Source: Pedobacter alluvionis (GTDB lineage: Bacteria; Bacteroidota; Bacteroidia; Sphingobacteriales; Sphingobacteriaceae). From it: a stretch of 64,000 nucleotides of DNA. Shown here piece after piece: positions 1 through 8,082 of this stretch. The translations under genes and the position numbers were made by a program. Location of the stretch: assembly GCF_003664035.1 (NCBI RefSeq), contig NZ_RCCK01000010.1, positions 1,364,001 to 1,428,000 of the forward strand, read 5' to 3'. Position 1 is the first letter of the stretch. Each line of letters starts with the position of its first letter. The notes under the pieces were generated by a model. The model saw only the letters and a list, made by a program, of their open reading frames with translations, ran no database searches and was not told where the DNA came from.

Positions 1-66
1 AGCTGGTTTTCGACTCACCAAATACGATAGCTACACATCACCAATTCAAATAACAGGTAGATCAGG

Positions 67-165
67 ATGAAACTAAAAATGATTTACTTATTCCTTTTAA
101 CGCTCCTATACATTTCTGCAATCGCTCAAAAGAGGTTTAATGTGCAAAACCATCCTGGCATGTAG
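67..165 (+). pseudogene. Signal-peptide stub of a lost secreted protein
   Basis: A 32-codon open frame starts with ATG and reads as a typical Bacteroidota signal peptide: basic start, hydrophobic core and an Ala-Ile-Ala-Gln cleavage region. It stops only eleven codons after the predicted cleavage site. No recognisable protein continues in any frame before the convergent gene that ends at 286. I read it as the leftover start of a degraded exported protein. A genuine tiny secreted peptide cannot be excluded. Confidence 0.3.
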
Positions 166-285
166 CTCTATAATCGCCGGATTGGCAAAAAAATGGAGAT
201 CAGAAGTCTGATAAAAGCTGCAGTCAGTTGGGTTTTAACAAACATGCTGCAGCTAATATTATGCTCGTGGTTAAATTTATCGGGG

Positions 286-2223
286 TTACTTTTTAGACTC
301 AAAACCATACAAACCATTTTGGTAGAGGTATGATGCCATCTGGTAATTGGATATAGCCTCATTAATCAATTTCTGATCTGCTGGTATGGCTACAGCATTT
401 CCATTAATAAAATCGGGTTTGTAAGTAGCCGCTTTTTTATTCGGATCGAGAATAACCAGTCTATTGTTTTTAATGTAACCTAAACTTTGGTAAGTGCTTA
501 TAAATGCCCTTTCTTCGCTATCTTTCATTCTAAATACATCCTGGCCAAAAAACTTACTGTCGTAGCTGAAATTCAGGTAGCCCAAAATGGTTGGGCCGAT
601 ATCAATCTGTGCGGTAAGTTTTCCGAATTTGCCTGGTGCAATGTGCCCAGGGCTGTAAAAAATCATGGGAATATGATATTTATCTACCGGTAGTTGTACT
701 TTACCAGCACTAGAAGCACAGTGATCAGCTACAATAACAAACAAGGTGTTCGCAAACCAGGGTTTTTGTTTTGCTTCGCGAATAAACTTACCGATAGCGT
801 AATCAGTATATTTAACTGCCCCCTCTCTGCCCGTGTGCGATGGAATATCAATCCTTCCTTCAGGATAAGTATAAGGGCGGTGGTTAGAAACCGTCATAAT
901 CTGTGCGAAAAAAGGTTTCTTATTTTGATAATCCTTATCCAGCTCGCGTAACGATAGCGTAAATAAATCTTCATCGGCAACTCCCCAAATATTCGAATAA
1001 TGGATTTCTGAATCCTGAAGTGAACTTCTGTCCGTTACCTGATAACCATTATTAGAAAAAAACTCGTTCATATTATCGAAATACCCATAACCACCATAAA
1101 TAAACCTGCTGTTGTAGCCTTTAGAACGAAATATGCTGCCTAAGGTGAACAGGTTTTTATTATCCGGGCGTTTAACAATCGACTGCCCTGGAGTAGGTGG
1201 GATGCAAAGAGAAAGTGCTTCCAGACCACGTACAGTACGTGTTCCCGAAGCATATAAATTATTGAATAACAAACCATCTTTTGCTAACGAATCTAGCTGT
1301 GGCGTAATGTGTTGCGTATTGCCAAATGCACTCAAAAACTCAGCACTTAAACTTTCTACACTGATTAGTACCACATTCATTTTGTTTTCAGTACCGGTGT
1401 TGCCGATTGTTCTGGATGTATTTTTAAATGCTCCGTTTTTGGAAGTAGAATCTTGTTGCAGTAAATGACTTAGAATAGCTGCTGCATTGTTAATCGGTAG
1501 TGTTTTATAGAAAGTATTATAATCCAGTTGATTGTTCCAGAAAGCAAATCCAAAATCGTACATACCATTACCCGAAAGCTCATTTACATATTGATTTTTG
1601 CTGTAATACTTCCATTTGTGGCTTACCCCAAAATAAGTAAGCACAGGAAGGCACAAAAGAATCAGGGCAATTATGCTACGTTTGCCGAAACTGGTTTTAT
1701 GGGTTGTAGAGGAGGTGATGAATTTTCTTAAGCAATAAACAATTAGCAATGTAGCAATAAACAGGCCTGCCATAATGCTGTTAATGGGGTAAGATTGGCG
1801 GATATTTCCAATAACTTCTGTTGTATACACCAGGTAATCGACCGCTATAAAATTATAACGGACCGAAAATTCTTCCCAGAAAAACCATTCTGAAATGCCA
1901 TTGAAAATAAGGGTGAAAACAACAAAGAAAAAATAAATGAACAATATTACCTTGTTGAATTTACTGGCATACCATTTAGAAGGAACGAGCCATAGGTAAA
2001 TTACAATCGGAATTACTGCAAAAGATGCAGCAGCAAGATCATAAAATAGGCCAATAAATATGATTTTAAGAAGATTCAGTACCGACCAATCAACACCAGA
2101 TGCACTGTAAATTAACAAGGCCAGCCTCGTAATCAATGAAATGCTGAGCAATAGTACTGTGGCTAATAAAACAGGTCCGAATCTATGGTGGAATAACTTA
2201 TTTGTTTTTTCTTTAATGCTCAT
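286..2223 (-). CDS. LtaS-like sulfatase-family membrane phosphotransferase
   Basis: An inner-membrane protein of the alkaline phosphatase/sulfatase superfamily resembling lipoteichoic-acid synthase-like (LtaS/MdoB) enzymes. The first ~210 residues contain about five hydrophobic helices. From residue ~285 a periplasmic catalytic domain follows, with VLISVESLSAEF (metal-binding Glu), the ASGTRTVRG loop (expected nucleophile Thr), MTVSNHRPY and IVADHCASS (metal ligands Asp-His). In Bacteroidota, which lack teichoic acid, relatives probably transfer phospho-head groups from lipids to glycans or lipid A; the substrate here is unknown. The frame extends to a TTG at 2241, but the ATG at 2223 (MSIKEK) is the better start. 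It is convergent with the worn left edge and shows no operon partner. Confidence 0.85.
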   Translation of the reverse strand: MSIKEKTNKLFHHRFGPVLLATVLLLSISLITRLALLIYSASGVDWSVLNLLKIIFIGLFYDLAAASFAVIPIVIYLWLVPSKWYASKFNKVILFIYFFFVVFTLIFNGISEWFFWEEFSVRYNFIAVDYLVYTTEVIGNIRQSYPINSIMAGLFIATLLIVYCLRKFITSSTTHKTSFGKRSIIALILLCLPVLTYFGVSHKWKYYSKNQYVNELSGNGMYDFGFAFWNNQLDYNTFYKTLPINNAAAILSHLLQQDSTSKNGAFKNTSRTIGNTGTENKMNVVLISVESLSAEFLSAFGNTQHITPQLDSLAKDGLLFNNLYASGTRTVRGLEALSLCIPPTPGQSIVKRPDNKNLFTLGSIFRSKGYNSRFIYGGYGYFDNMNEFFSNNGYQVTDRSSLQDSEIHYSNIWGVADEDLFTLSLRELDKDYQNKKPFFAQIMTVSNHRPYTYPEGRIDIPSHTGREGAVKYTDYAIGKFIREAKQKPWFANTLFVIVADHCASSAGKVQLPVDKYHIPMIFYSPGHIAPGKFGKLTAQIDIGPTILGYLNFSYDSKFFGQDVFRMKDSEERAFISTYQSLGYIKNNRLVILDPNKKAATYKPDFINGNAVAIPADQKLINEAISNYQMASYLYQNGLYGFESKK

Positions 2224-2495
2224 AGTGAATGGTGGATCCAAGTTTGAATTTTTCTTGCCACACTTTGTTTAATAAATGGCGAAGGTAATTTTCAATTCTG
2301 AAGAAATCCTGAAGTTTGGTTAGGATTTAAAGGTATAATAAATATTGTACTTAATTACTACCGGATTTAGACTTTAGGAGGCTTGTAATAATATCTCGCC
2401 CTGTCCTCATTTTTGGATAGCCTGTGCCGATATTATTTGGAGGTTGTGGAAAGGTTTTTGGTTTCTTTTTTCTATAAATAATACTTTTATAATTA

Positions 2496-2625
2496 TCTGA
2501 AAACGAGCATTCATACCTTCGTAGCTGTTGCAGTCCCGTTATGCACTTCAATCTTTTTATTGCAAATTTTACACGAATAGAAGGTGATTATGTTTATGCA
2601 ATAAAAAGGATTTCCATTACTACTG
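2496..2625. repeat. 130-bp intergenic direct repeat, copy 1
   Basis: This block recurs at 2783-2913 with scattered substitutions. The last ~85 bp (from ATGCACTTCAATC to CCATTACTACTGG) are nearly identical in both copies. Short open frames cross it but end at different places in each copy, so it does not look like a gene. The two copies are the same way round and ~290 bp apart. It is unrecognised intergenic repeat material. Confidence 0.75.
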
Positions 2626-2721
2626 GGTTTATTGTTGAATGGGGCTGTGGTATTTAGTACCACTTTATTTATAATAGTTGATGTTGATTTTATCAGAAAG
2701 TTGTGGTCGTATCATCCAACT

Positions 2722-2745
2722 CCCCTCCTTATTTTCAAGGAGGGG
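2722..2745. repeat. REP-like hairpin (CCCCTCCTT / AAGGAGGGG)
   Basis: The arms CCCCTCCTT and AAGGAGGGG form a perfect 9-bp stem with a 6-nt loop. The downstream sequence ATGGGGGTGGT resembles the tail of the second member at 24224. This is an interspersed palindromic element of a type common between Bacteroidota genes. It could also act as a weak bidirectional terminator. Confidence 0.7.
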
Positions 2746-2782
2746 ATGGGGGTGGTCTGCAATTAGTTCGTGCATTTTTTTG

Positions 2783-2913
2783 TCTGAAAATGAACATGCA
2801 TACCTCCGTGGGTGCTGCAGCACCGTTATGCATTTCAATCTTTTTATTGCAAATTTTACACGAATAGAAGGTGATTATGTTCATGCAATAAAAAGGATTT
2901 CCATTACTACAGG
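2783..2913. repeat. 130-bp intergenic direct repeat, copy 2
   Basis: The second copy of the block at 2496-2625. The beginning (TCTGAAAA...) and the long AT-rich tail match copy 1, with differences concentrated in the first 45 bp. The sequences after the two copies are unrelated. The whole stretch 2242-3070 holds no convincing gene. Confidence 0.75.
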
Positions 2914-3070
2914 TTTAAGAACAGAGTGCAGTTCCTGGATAAAAAGGAAGCTATTATGGCCTTCTATCATTCCCGTATATGCGGAAATCTTAATGTAAGC
3001 AACAAAATAAAAGCACAACAGGAAAATAAAGCGTGATGGTAAATGGAATTTTATTTACTAATATTTTTAG

Positions 3071-3078
3071 TAATTTTG
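3071..3078 (+). promoter_or_regulatory. Perfect Bacteroidota -7 box TAATTTTG
   Basis: TAATTTTG matches the TAnnTTTG consensus of the primary sigma factor. The predicted transcript start (~3085) lies just before a run of tiny open frames (ATG at 3094, ATG at 3140) and the broken gene at 3260. No clear TTTG -33 box is visible. Confidence 0.5.
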
Positions 3079-3139
3079 TTGTAAAATTGAGTTATGAAAC
3101 TAAAAGACTCAATACTGCATAACAAAACTAAAATTATTT

Positions 3140-3238
3140 ATGAAAGAGTTAATTGAACTAATAAAACGCTATTTGTTGAAAGAGGCTGCAACTTTAAATC
3201 AAATTACTGATAAACCAAGAAAACCTAAGAAGAAGTAA
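3140..3238 (+). CDS. Possible 32-aa basic peptide
   Basis: The open frame from ATG encodes 32 residues: an amphipathic Leu/Ile/Lys-rich N-terminal half (MKELIELIKRYLLKEA) and a very basic tail ending KPRKPKKK. It sits ~55 nt after a predicted transcript start and 21 nt before the broken gene at 3260. A 20-codon frame (3094-3156) overlaps its start. Length alone gives weak support. The predicted helix plus basic tail is the only positive sign, and no family is recognised. Confidence 0.3.
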   Translation: MKELIELIKRYLLKEAATLNQITDKPRKPKKK

Positions 3239-3259
3239 AAATCTATATATTCTAGCAAA

Positions 3260-3597
3260 ATGAAGCTTAAAGAACTTACAATAAAAAGTGAGTTAGAACA
3301 GAACTAGGAAAACTATAAATACGAAGAACAAGCTAAGCCATGTAACTTGCTTACCATCTATCAGGAAGCAAAAGCTGCCAAGCATTGGATATACGACCCG
3401 AAATTAAACGCGGGGAAACACCAGAAGAATTTTTAGAGCTTGAAGAGAGAATTACAGATGGCGAACCTAAGCAATTGGAGCGTCTGCAGATTAAAGATCC
3501 TATGGAAGGGATTAAAGCTGCCTATGAACAGTTTCAGTGGTTAAAGGATAGGATGGATGTGTTTGCTAAGAAAGTTATTGAATATTACAAACTTTGA
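3260..3597 (+). pseudogene. Broken small gene (nonsense plus frameshift), family unknown
   Basis: The reading starts MKLKELTIKSELEQN at 3260, hits an in-frame TAG after 15 codons, continues (ENYKYEEQAKPCNLL...) and must then shift frame near 3380. It ends in the 70-codon frame rich in Glu and Lys (PEEFLELEERITDGEP ... WLKDRMDVFAKKVIEYYKL). The compositions join smoothly across both lesions, so I infer one ancestral ~110-aa soluble, helical protein. The only start in the intact downstream frame is a TTG at 3385. I do not recognise the family. Confidence 0.45.
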
Positions 3598-3806
3598 AAA
3601 GGATAGATTCCAATGATCATATACATATGTGGGGTTTTTATTAAATTTGATTTTATCAAGCTGATGGATAAATGAAGTTAGGATAAAAATTTACTTAATG
3701 ATATTGCAGCGTACTTTATAAAGTGTAATTTAAAGTTGGTTAACTATTATTTATAAAACTGAACAAATTTTAATCAAAGCTAAGTTTAATTTAAAATAAG
3801 AAAAAT

Positions 3807-4901
3807 ATGCAAGAAGTAAACTTAACTTCGGATGAGAGAGAATTCGATTATGCATTTAAGTTTAAAGGTGGAATTAGAAAGGATTTTGAAGTGCCGGTGG
3901 TCTTAAAAGGGGCTCAAAATGCGATTGATGTTTTAAGAAAATTGAAACCGATTCTTCCAGAAGCTAATATTAATATCGTGAATGATAGTACTTTTGGCGC
4001 ATGTGCAACTAAGGTGGATATGAAATATTTTATCGGAATAAATTATGGAACATATATGCTTTTGTTTGCACTCTTTTGCAGGATGTTGGGAAATAAAGAT
4101 ATATTATCTAGTATTGGGAACTCTAGCAATGAAATTGATCAAGAAAAATTATTTAATATTCACATCCTTGATATTAATCTTTTGGCAGCGATTACGGAAC
4201 CAGTTATTCCTGTAGACAGTACAAGAAAAGCACTTGCTTTTTGGTTAGCCAATAAAGCGTTGCACACCATAACGATACATGAGTATGCACATATTATAAA
4301 TGGTCATTGTGATCTTATGTTGAATATTAATAGTAATGGTATAATAACTGAAAATTTACGGCATAATTCTATTGTTTCATCTGAAGATATGATGTTGAGC
4401 CAAACTCTTGAATTTGATGCAGATGCTTATTCCACATTAAAAGGTTTAACGTTATTAAATATGGAGTGGAATCAAAAGGCTTTTGTAGATGAGCTCAATA
4501 GCGTATTCAAATCCTTTACTGATATGCTTTCTATGTGGTCTTTTGCTAATTACTCGATTTGGAAGTTATTTGGAGTTGGTAATTACGATCTTGATAGGCT
4601 AAGCACCTATTCCCACCCGCCCCCAAGCATAAGGCAAAGATTAGCTTTAGATCTAATATCTACTATTCACCTAGATTCAAATAAATGTGATGAAGTAGTT
4701 AGTGCATGCCTAAATGCTGCTTTGGAAGCGGATCGATCATTTGAAAAATTATCACAAACAGTAGAAACTTTAGAAGGCTGGAAGATGAATCAAGATCCTA
4801 GGTGTGAAGAACATATGGAAAGTTTAAGGGGAAATTGGAAAAATGTAAGGCCATTATTAGTGACTTACTCCATTAATGGCCTGGCACCAATACAAGAATA
4901 A
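3807..4901 (+). CDS. HEXXH zinc-metallopeptidase-like protein
   Basis: A 364-aa protein without signal peptide or convincing membrane helix. It carries HEYAHIINGH at residues 158-167, a classic HEXXH zinc site (His158, His162, catalytic Glu159) followed by G-H. About 35 residues on comes EFDADAY (Glu202, Asp206), placed like the third zinc ligand of M48-type gluzincins. It is therefore probably an active cytoplasmic metalloprotease. The His-Glu-x-x-His-(x)3-Gly-His form also recalls Lit (U49)-type phage-exclusion peptidases, but that is only a resemblance of motif. It stands alone; the next gene starts 211 nt downstream behind its own leader. The substrate is unknown. Confidence 0.65.
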   Translation: MQEVNLTSDEREFDYAFKFKGGIRKDFEVPVVLKGAQNAIDVLRKLKPILPEANINIVNDSTFGACATKVDMKYFIGINYGTYMLLFALFCRMLGNKDILSSIGNSSNEIDQEKLFNIHILDINLLAAITEPVIPVDSTRKALAFWLANKALHTITIHEYAHIINGHCDLMLNINSNGIITENLRHNSIVSSEDMMLSQTLEFDADAYSTLKGLTLLNMEWNQKAFVDELNSVFKSFTDMLSMWSFANYSIWKLFGVGNYDLDRLSTYSHPPPSIRQRLALDLISTIHLDSNKCDEVVSACLNAALEADRSFEKLSQTVETLEGWKMNQDPRCEEHMESLRGNWKNVRPLLVTYSINGLAPIQE

Positions 4902-4966
4902 TGTCAATATCAAGCCTTTGAAGGATATATTATTGATGTATTAATGTAAGTTGTTAATATTTTTCT

Positions 4967-5124
4967 TATCTTTATAGTGCAACCAACGTTGGAGAAATCC
5001 AGCAACTTTAATTATTTATTATAAGCCCAGGCATACTGGTGAAAGTCTAGCATCACTTCGGTTTTCCGACGTTGGTTGCAGTGACCTGGGCGCGTATTTA
5101 ACTTTTTTCAAAATGCAACCAACG
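4967..5124 (+). promoter_or_regulatory. Self-mimicking RNA leader of the RadC-like gene (A / A' / A'' switch)
   Basis: The -7-like TATCTTTA is at 4967-4974. Segment A (4978-4992, TGCAACCAACGTTGG) lies where the transcript should begin and repeats the start region of the downstream gene. A' (5066-5080, CCGACGTTGGTTGCA) pairs with A over 15 bp with one G-U. Alternatively it pairs over 11 perfect bp with A'' (5114-5124), which includes U and G of the start codon. A' lies just inside a 7-bp stem, GCCCAGG (5025-5031) with CCTGGGC (5085-5091). A GTG at 4977 opens a 15-codon leader frame whose first residues (MQPT) equal those of the gene. The same plan recurs at 23466. Confidence 0.6.
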
Positions 5125-5562
5125 AAAAATCAAATTGCTTTAGCTGAGCTTAAGTTCAGTTATCAAGCGCTCAAACGGCCTTTAGAAGTAAGTAAGGCTA
5201 AGTTTTCTTTTAAATTTTTAAAACGTATAAGCGGTAAACCATTGTCCAATCATGAAAACGAACGGTACGTGTTATTTGTAAACGAAAAACAGCATGTTTT
5301 TTCTTGGTACAAATTTCAAGACTTTGGGATAGCGGGTAACTATATACAACAGGTAATAGGTTTAGCGCTAGCGTGTAATGCTTATGGTATAGTCATTTTG
5401 AAATACAATCACGAGAGACCTCTTTTTATAGATTCTGTTGATGAACTCTTTGTAAGCACTTGTTTTGATACCTGCGAAAAGGTAAAAATTGATATTATAG
5501 ATTATATAATTTGTAACCCGAAAACATATTTGAGTTATAGAAAACAATGCCTTAAAGATTAA
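5113..5562 (+). CDS. Degenerate RadC/JAB-domain-like protein
   Basis: A 149-aa protein that I align by eye to the RadC (JAB/MPN) fold. The N-terminal AELKFSYQALKRP resembles the strand and RP linker of RadC-like proteins. ENERYVLFVNEKQHVFSW matches the core strand, LALACNAYGIVILKYNH the helix and metal-loop strand, and VKIDIIDYIICNPKTYLSY the LDHIII..(D)YYSF end. The metal site is damaged: HNHPSG of active members reads YNHERP here (residues 98-103), so the first His and the Ser are missing. I infer a non-catalytic relative. It starts within the A'' segment of the leader at 4967 and ends just before a terminator. It is shorter than full RadC (~225 aa) and lacks its HhH part. Confidence 0.5.
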   Translation: MQPTKNQIALAELKFSYQALKRPLEVSKAKFSFKFLKRISGKPLSNHENERYVLFVNEKQHVFSWYKFQDFGIAGNYIQQVIGLALACNAYGIVILKYNHERPLFIDSVDELFVSTCFDTCEKVKIDIIDYIICNPKTYLSYRKQCLKD

Positions 5563-5565
5563 AAT

Positions 5566-5602
5566 ACAAGGGCTGTTTCAATTAAATCGAAACAGCCTTT
5601 GT
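5566..5602 (+). terminator. Rho-independent terminator after the RadC-like gene
   Basis: ACAAGGGCTGTTTC and GAAACAGCCTTTGT form a stem of ~13 bp with a 9-nt loop, four nt after the stop codon, followed by a short AT-rich tail. The 450 bp from here to 6053 are AT-rich; I see no gene, repeat or strong motif in them. Confidence 0.75.
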
Positions 5603-6052
5603 ATAAAAATAGATGCCAAATAAATGTGTTCTTTTCGTTTTACTATAAATGGACCAATGACTCAGTTTATAAGCTAATTTATAATCATAAATTATAAATT
5701 TCTGGAATTTATAGAGACCAAAAGAAACTTTTGCAGTGTTGTTCTAATAATAATTTTCCCAAAATTAATTCTTATTCTATTATCATTAAAGGAAGTTGGA
5801 CTAAGATTATATCTTAACTATTCTTGTGCATTTGCAGACTCTAATCTAGATATCAATTTCTTCTGTAATTTAACTGTTTAAAGTAAATAACTGAAAGCAT
5901 TAACAAGAGGTTAAGGCAGGGGTTAGTTTTTCCAAAATAAAACTGCTTATATAAAAATTACTCAATCGTTTGCGCAGATATTTATGTTGCAATGCTCATT
6001 TGCTTGTTCTACTTTTAAAATACAAATCCAGTAAACCCAAAAAACAGCACAA

Positions 6053-6369
6053 ATGCTTACTCATTTGCTTCAAAAAACACTTGTTTTAAAGCTATTAACG
6101 GGCTTATGTTTAAATAGCTGGTCCCAGAAAGAAATAGCTGTCAAATCTTTTGAGCTTAGTGAAATGCAATATCTGATACGGTGGAGAGAAATGTATGTTG
6201 TGCAAATACAAAAAAACGGGTGGAAACAACGTTTGCAAACGGCCAAAGCAACGGGGTTAAATACGGTTTGTGCTTACTTATTTGGAATATGCATGAAAAA
6301 CAGCCCGATCAGTTTACCTGGGTCAAAAACCTTTTAAAAATATTTAGCCCATTAATGCGCTGTAAGTAA
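6053..6369 (+). pseudogene. Decayed N-terminal fragment of a GH35 beta-galactosidase
   Basis: The frame from 6053 contains WKQRLQTAKATGLNTVCAYLF, matching the GH35 segment seen intact at ~53910 (WRARMKMAKAMGLNTIGTYVF). A one-base shift then continues the match as WNMHEKQPDQFTWVKN (compare FWNLHEPQKGKFDF). Upstream, the expected SGELHYPRVPKE region is garbled. Everything after the first ~110 residues, including both catalytic Glu, is missing. It is a relic of a galactosidase gene, adjacent to the GH109-type gene at 6472. Confidence 0.65.
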
Positions 6370-6471
6370 ACGGGTTTTGGTGTGTAAAAGTGCGAAAGAA
6401 TAGCAAGTAAAACGTTTGTTCAGTATTAACCAGATCAATTAAAAACTAAACAATAATATTAAAAAACACAA

Positions 6472-7824
6472 ATGGAACGTAGAGAATTTATCAAAAATGG
6501 TGCATTTACGGCTGCGGGTTTAACCATCCTGCCAACCGGGAGTTTATTTGCATCATCAGACAGTGGAAAAGTAAGATTAGGTTATATCGGTGTGGGAGCA
6601 CGTGGCATGAGCCATATTTCTGAAGGTGCCTTAAGAGATGATGTAGAAATTGTTGCCATTTGCGATACGCAGGAAAGCTCACTTAAAATCTGTCGTAATT
6701 TTATTGCCAAAAAGGGCAGGCCTGCAGCAACAGAATACACTGGTGGCTTAGATGCTTATAAAAAACTTTTAGACCATAAAGATATTGATGCCGTAATTAT
6801 AGCAACACCCTGGCAGTTTCACCGCGACCAGGCGATTGATGCCATGAAAGCAGGTAAATATGTGGGCTGCGAAGTAATTGCTGGTTTAACAGTTCAGGAT
6901 CACTGGGATATTGTAAACACTTCTGAAAAAACAGGCATGCCGTATATGACTTTAGAGAATGTTTGCTACCGTAGAGATGTAATGGCGGCTTTAAATATGG
7001 TTAGGCAAGGCCTTTTCGGCGAGTTGGTGCATCTTGAAGGTGGCTACCAGCATAACTTAAGAAACGTACTGTTTAATAACGGTAAAGATTATTATGGCGG
7101 TGGGGTAGAGTTTGGTCCAAAAGCCTTAAGTGAGGCACAATGGCGTACGCAGTTTAACATCGATCAGGATGGTGATTTATATCCAACCCATGGTGTTGGC
7201 CCCTTAATGCAATATGCTAATATTAACAGGGGAAATAGTTTTACCAGCCTCGTATCGTTCAGCTCTAAAGCCAGAGGATTGTCCGCCTATGTAGAAGAAA
7301 TGTCTCCCGGCCACCCTAATGCCAAAATTAATTATAAAAATGGCGATGTAACGACTACTATGATCAACTGTGCAAATGGCGAAACCGTATTGTTAAGCCA
7401 CGATACACACTTGCCACGTCCATATTCGATCGGTTTCAGGGTGCAGGGAACAAAAGGTCTTTGGATGGATGTAAATAAATCAGTATACATCGACCATAAA
7501 TCAAAGAAAGATGATGTATGGGATCCTGCTCAGGAGTGGTTTGCCAAATATGATCACCCACTTTGGAAAAAATATGAAACAGAGGCTGTGGGAGCAGGTC
7601 ACGGCGGTATGGACTGGTTTGTATTTAACGGATTTATCCAGGCGGTAAAGCAGAAAAAGCAAACGCCGATTGACGTCTATGATTCAGTTACGATGAGTGT
7701 AATTACGCCACTATCTACCAAATCTTTAAAAGAAGGAAATATGCCACAGAAATTCCCTGATTTTACCAAAGGAAAATGGAAAGATCGTAAAAATACTTTC
7801 GCTTTAGATGATAGCGGTTTTTAG
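6472..7824 (+). CDS. Gfo/Idh/MocA-family protein, GH109-like
   Basis: A 450-aa protein that starts with a Tat-type signal (MERREFIKNGAFTAAG; Arg-Arg at residues 3-4) and then a Rossmann fold with the dinucleotide loop YIGVGARG. The length and the Tat leader match the GH109 group, which uses bound NAD in an oxidation-elimination mechanism to release terminal alpha-GalNAc. The Gfo/Idh/MocA family is certain; the GH109 activity is inferred. It is followed by a 71-bp inverted repeat and a sugar-kinase-like gene, which fits use of released amino sugars. Location should be periplasm or membrane surface through Tat export. Confidence 0.75.
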   Translation: MERREFIKNGAFTAAGLTILPTGSLFASSDSGKVRLGYIGVGARGMSHISEGALRDDVEIVAICDTQESSLKICRNFIAKKGRPAATEYTGGLDAYKKLLDHKDIDAVIIATPWQFHRDQAIDAMKAGKYVGCEVIAGLTVQDHWDIVNTSEKTGMPYMTLENVCYRRDVMAALNMVRQGLFGELVHLEGGYQHNLRNVLFNNGKDYYGGGVEFGPKALSEAQWRTQFNIDQDGDLYPTHGVGPLMQYANINRGNSFTSLVSFSSKARGLSAYVEEMSPGHPNAKINYKNGDVTTTMINCANGETVLLSHDTHLPRPYSIGFRVQGTKGLWMDVNKSVYIDHKSKKDDVWDPAQEWFAKYDHPLWKKYETEAVGAGHGGMDWFVFNGFIQAVKQKKQTPIDVYDSVTMSVITPLSTKSLKEGNMPQKFPDFTKGKWKDRKNTFALDDSGF

Positions 7825-7884
7825 TTCTGTTTGGGGTAATGCCCAATGTCAATAAGTTAAGTCATTCGGCACAAGCAAAAATAA

Positions 7885-7955
7885 TTTAACCACAGATAGG
7901 AAGGATGCACACAGATAGGAAAATCCGTGTTTATTTGTGCTCATCTGTGGTTAAA
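7885..7955. repeat. Inverted repeat TTTAACCACAGAT / ATCTGTGGTTAAA
   Basis: Perfect 13-bp arms enclose 45 bp that are themselves partly complementary and contain a second CACAGATAGGA. This is a frequent type of intergenic palindrome in Bacteroidota. It lies between the GH109-like gene and the kinase gene and could terminate the former, but no clean T-run follows. Confidence 0.65.
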
Positions 7956-8082
7956 AGATTTTAACTTAATGATATTAGGGTAACGCCATATCCCTTACCC
8001 GCATAATTTAATAAGCAACTTAATCCAGGGGTTATTGTTATTAATTCCTGGAACAATTTTCATTCAAATAGACTACCATATT

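Noticed and set aside
2351..2551. 66-codon minus-strand frame
   Set aside because: It overlaps repeat copy 1, with no domain and no conserved frame in copy 2.
2678..2998. 106-codon frame between the sulfatase-like gene and 3.1 kb
   Set aside because: It runs through the REP-like hairpin and the duplicated 130-bp block; the other copy of the block does not keep the frame.
4978..5080. Invertible DNA segment between the A and A' inverted repeats
   Set aside because: The promoter lies outside the repeats, no recombinase is nearby, and the wobble-type mismatches point to RNA pairing. Not excluded by sequence alone.
4978..5124. Integron attC-like site or retron ncRNA
   Set aside because: The arms lack RYYYAAC/GTTRRRY core sites and there is no integrase or reverse transcriptase; the G-U-tolerant pairing fits an RNA leader better.
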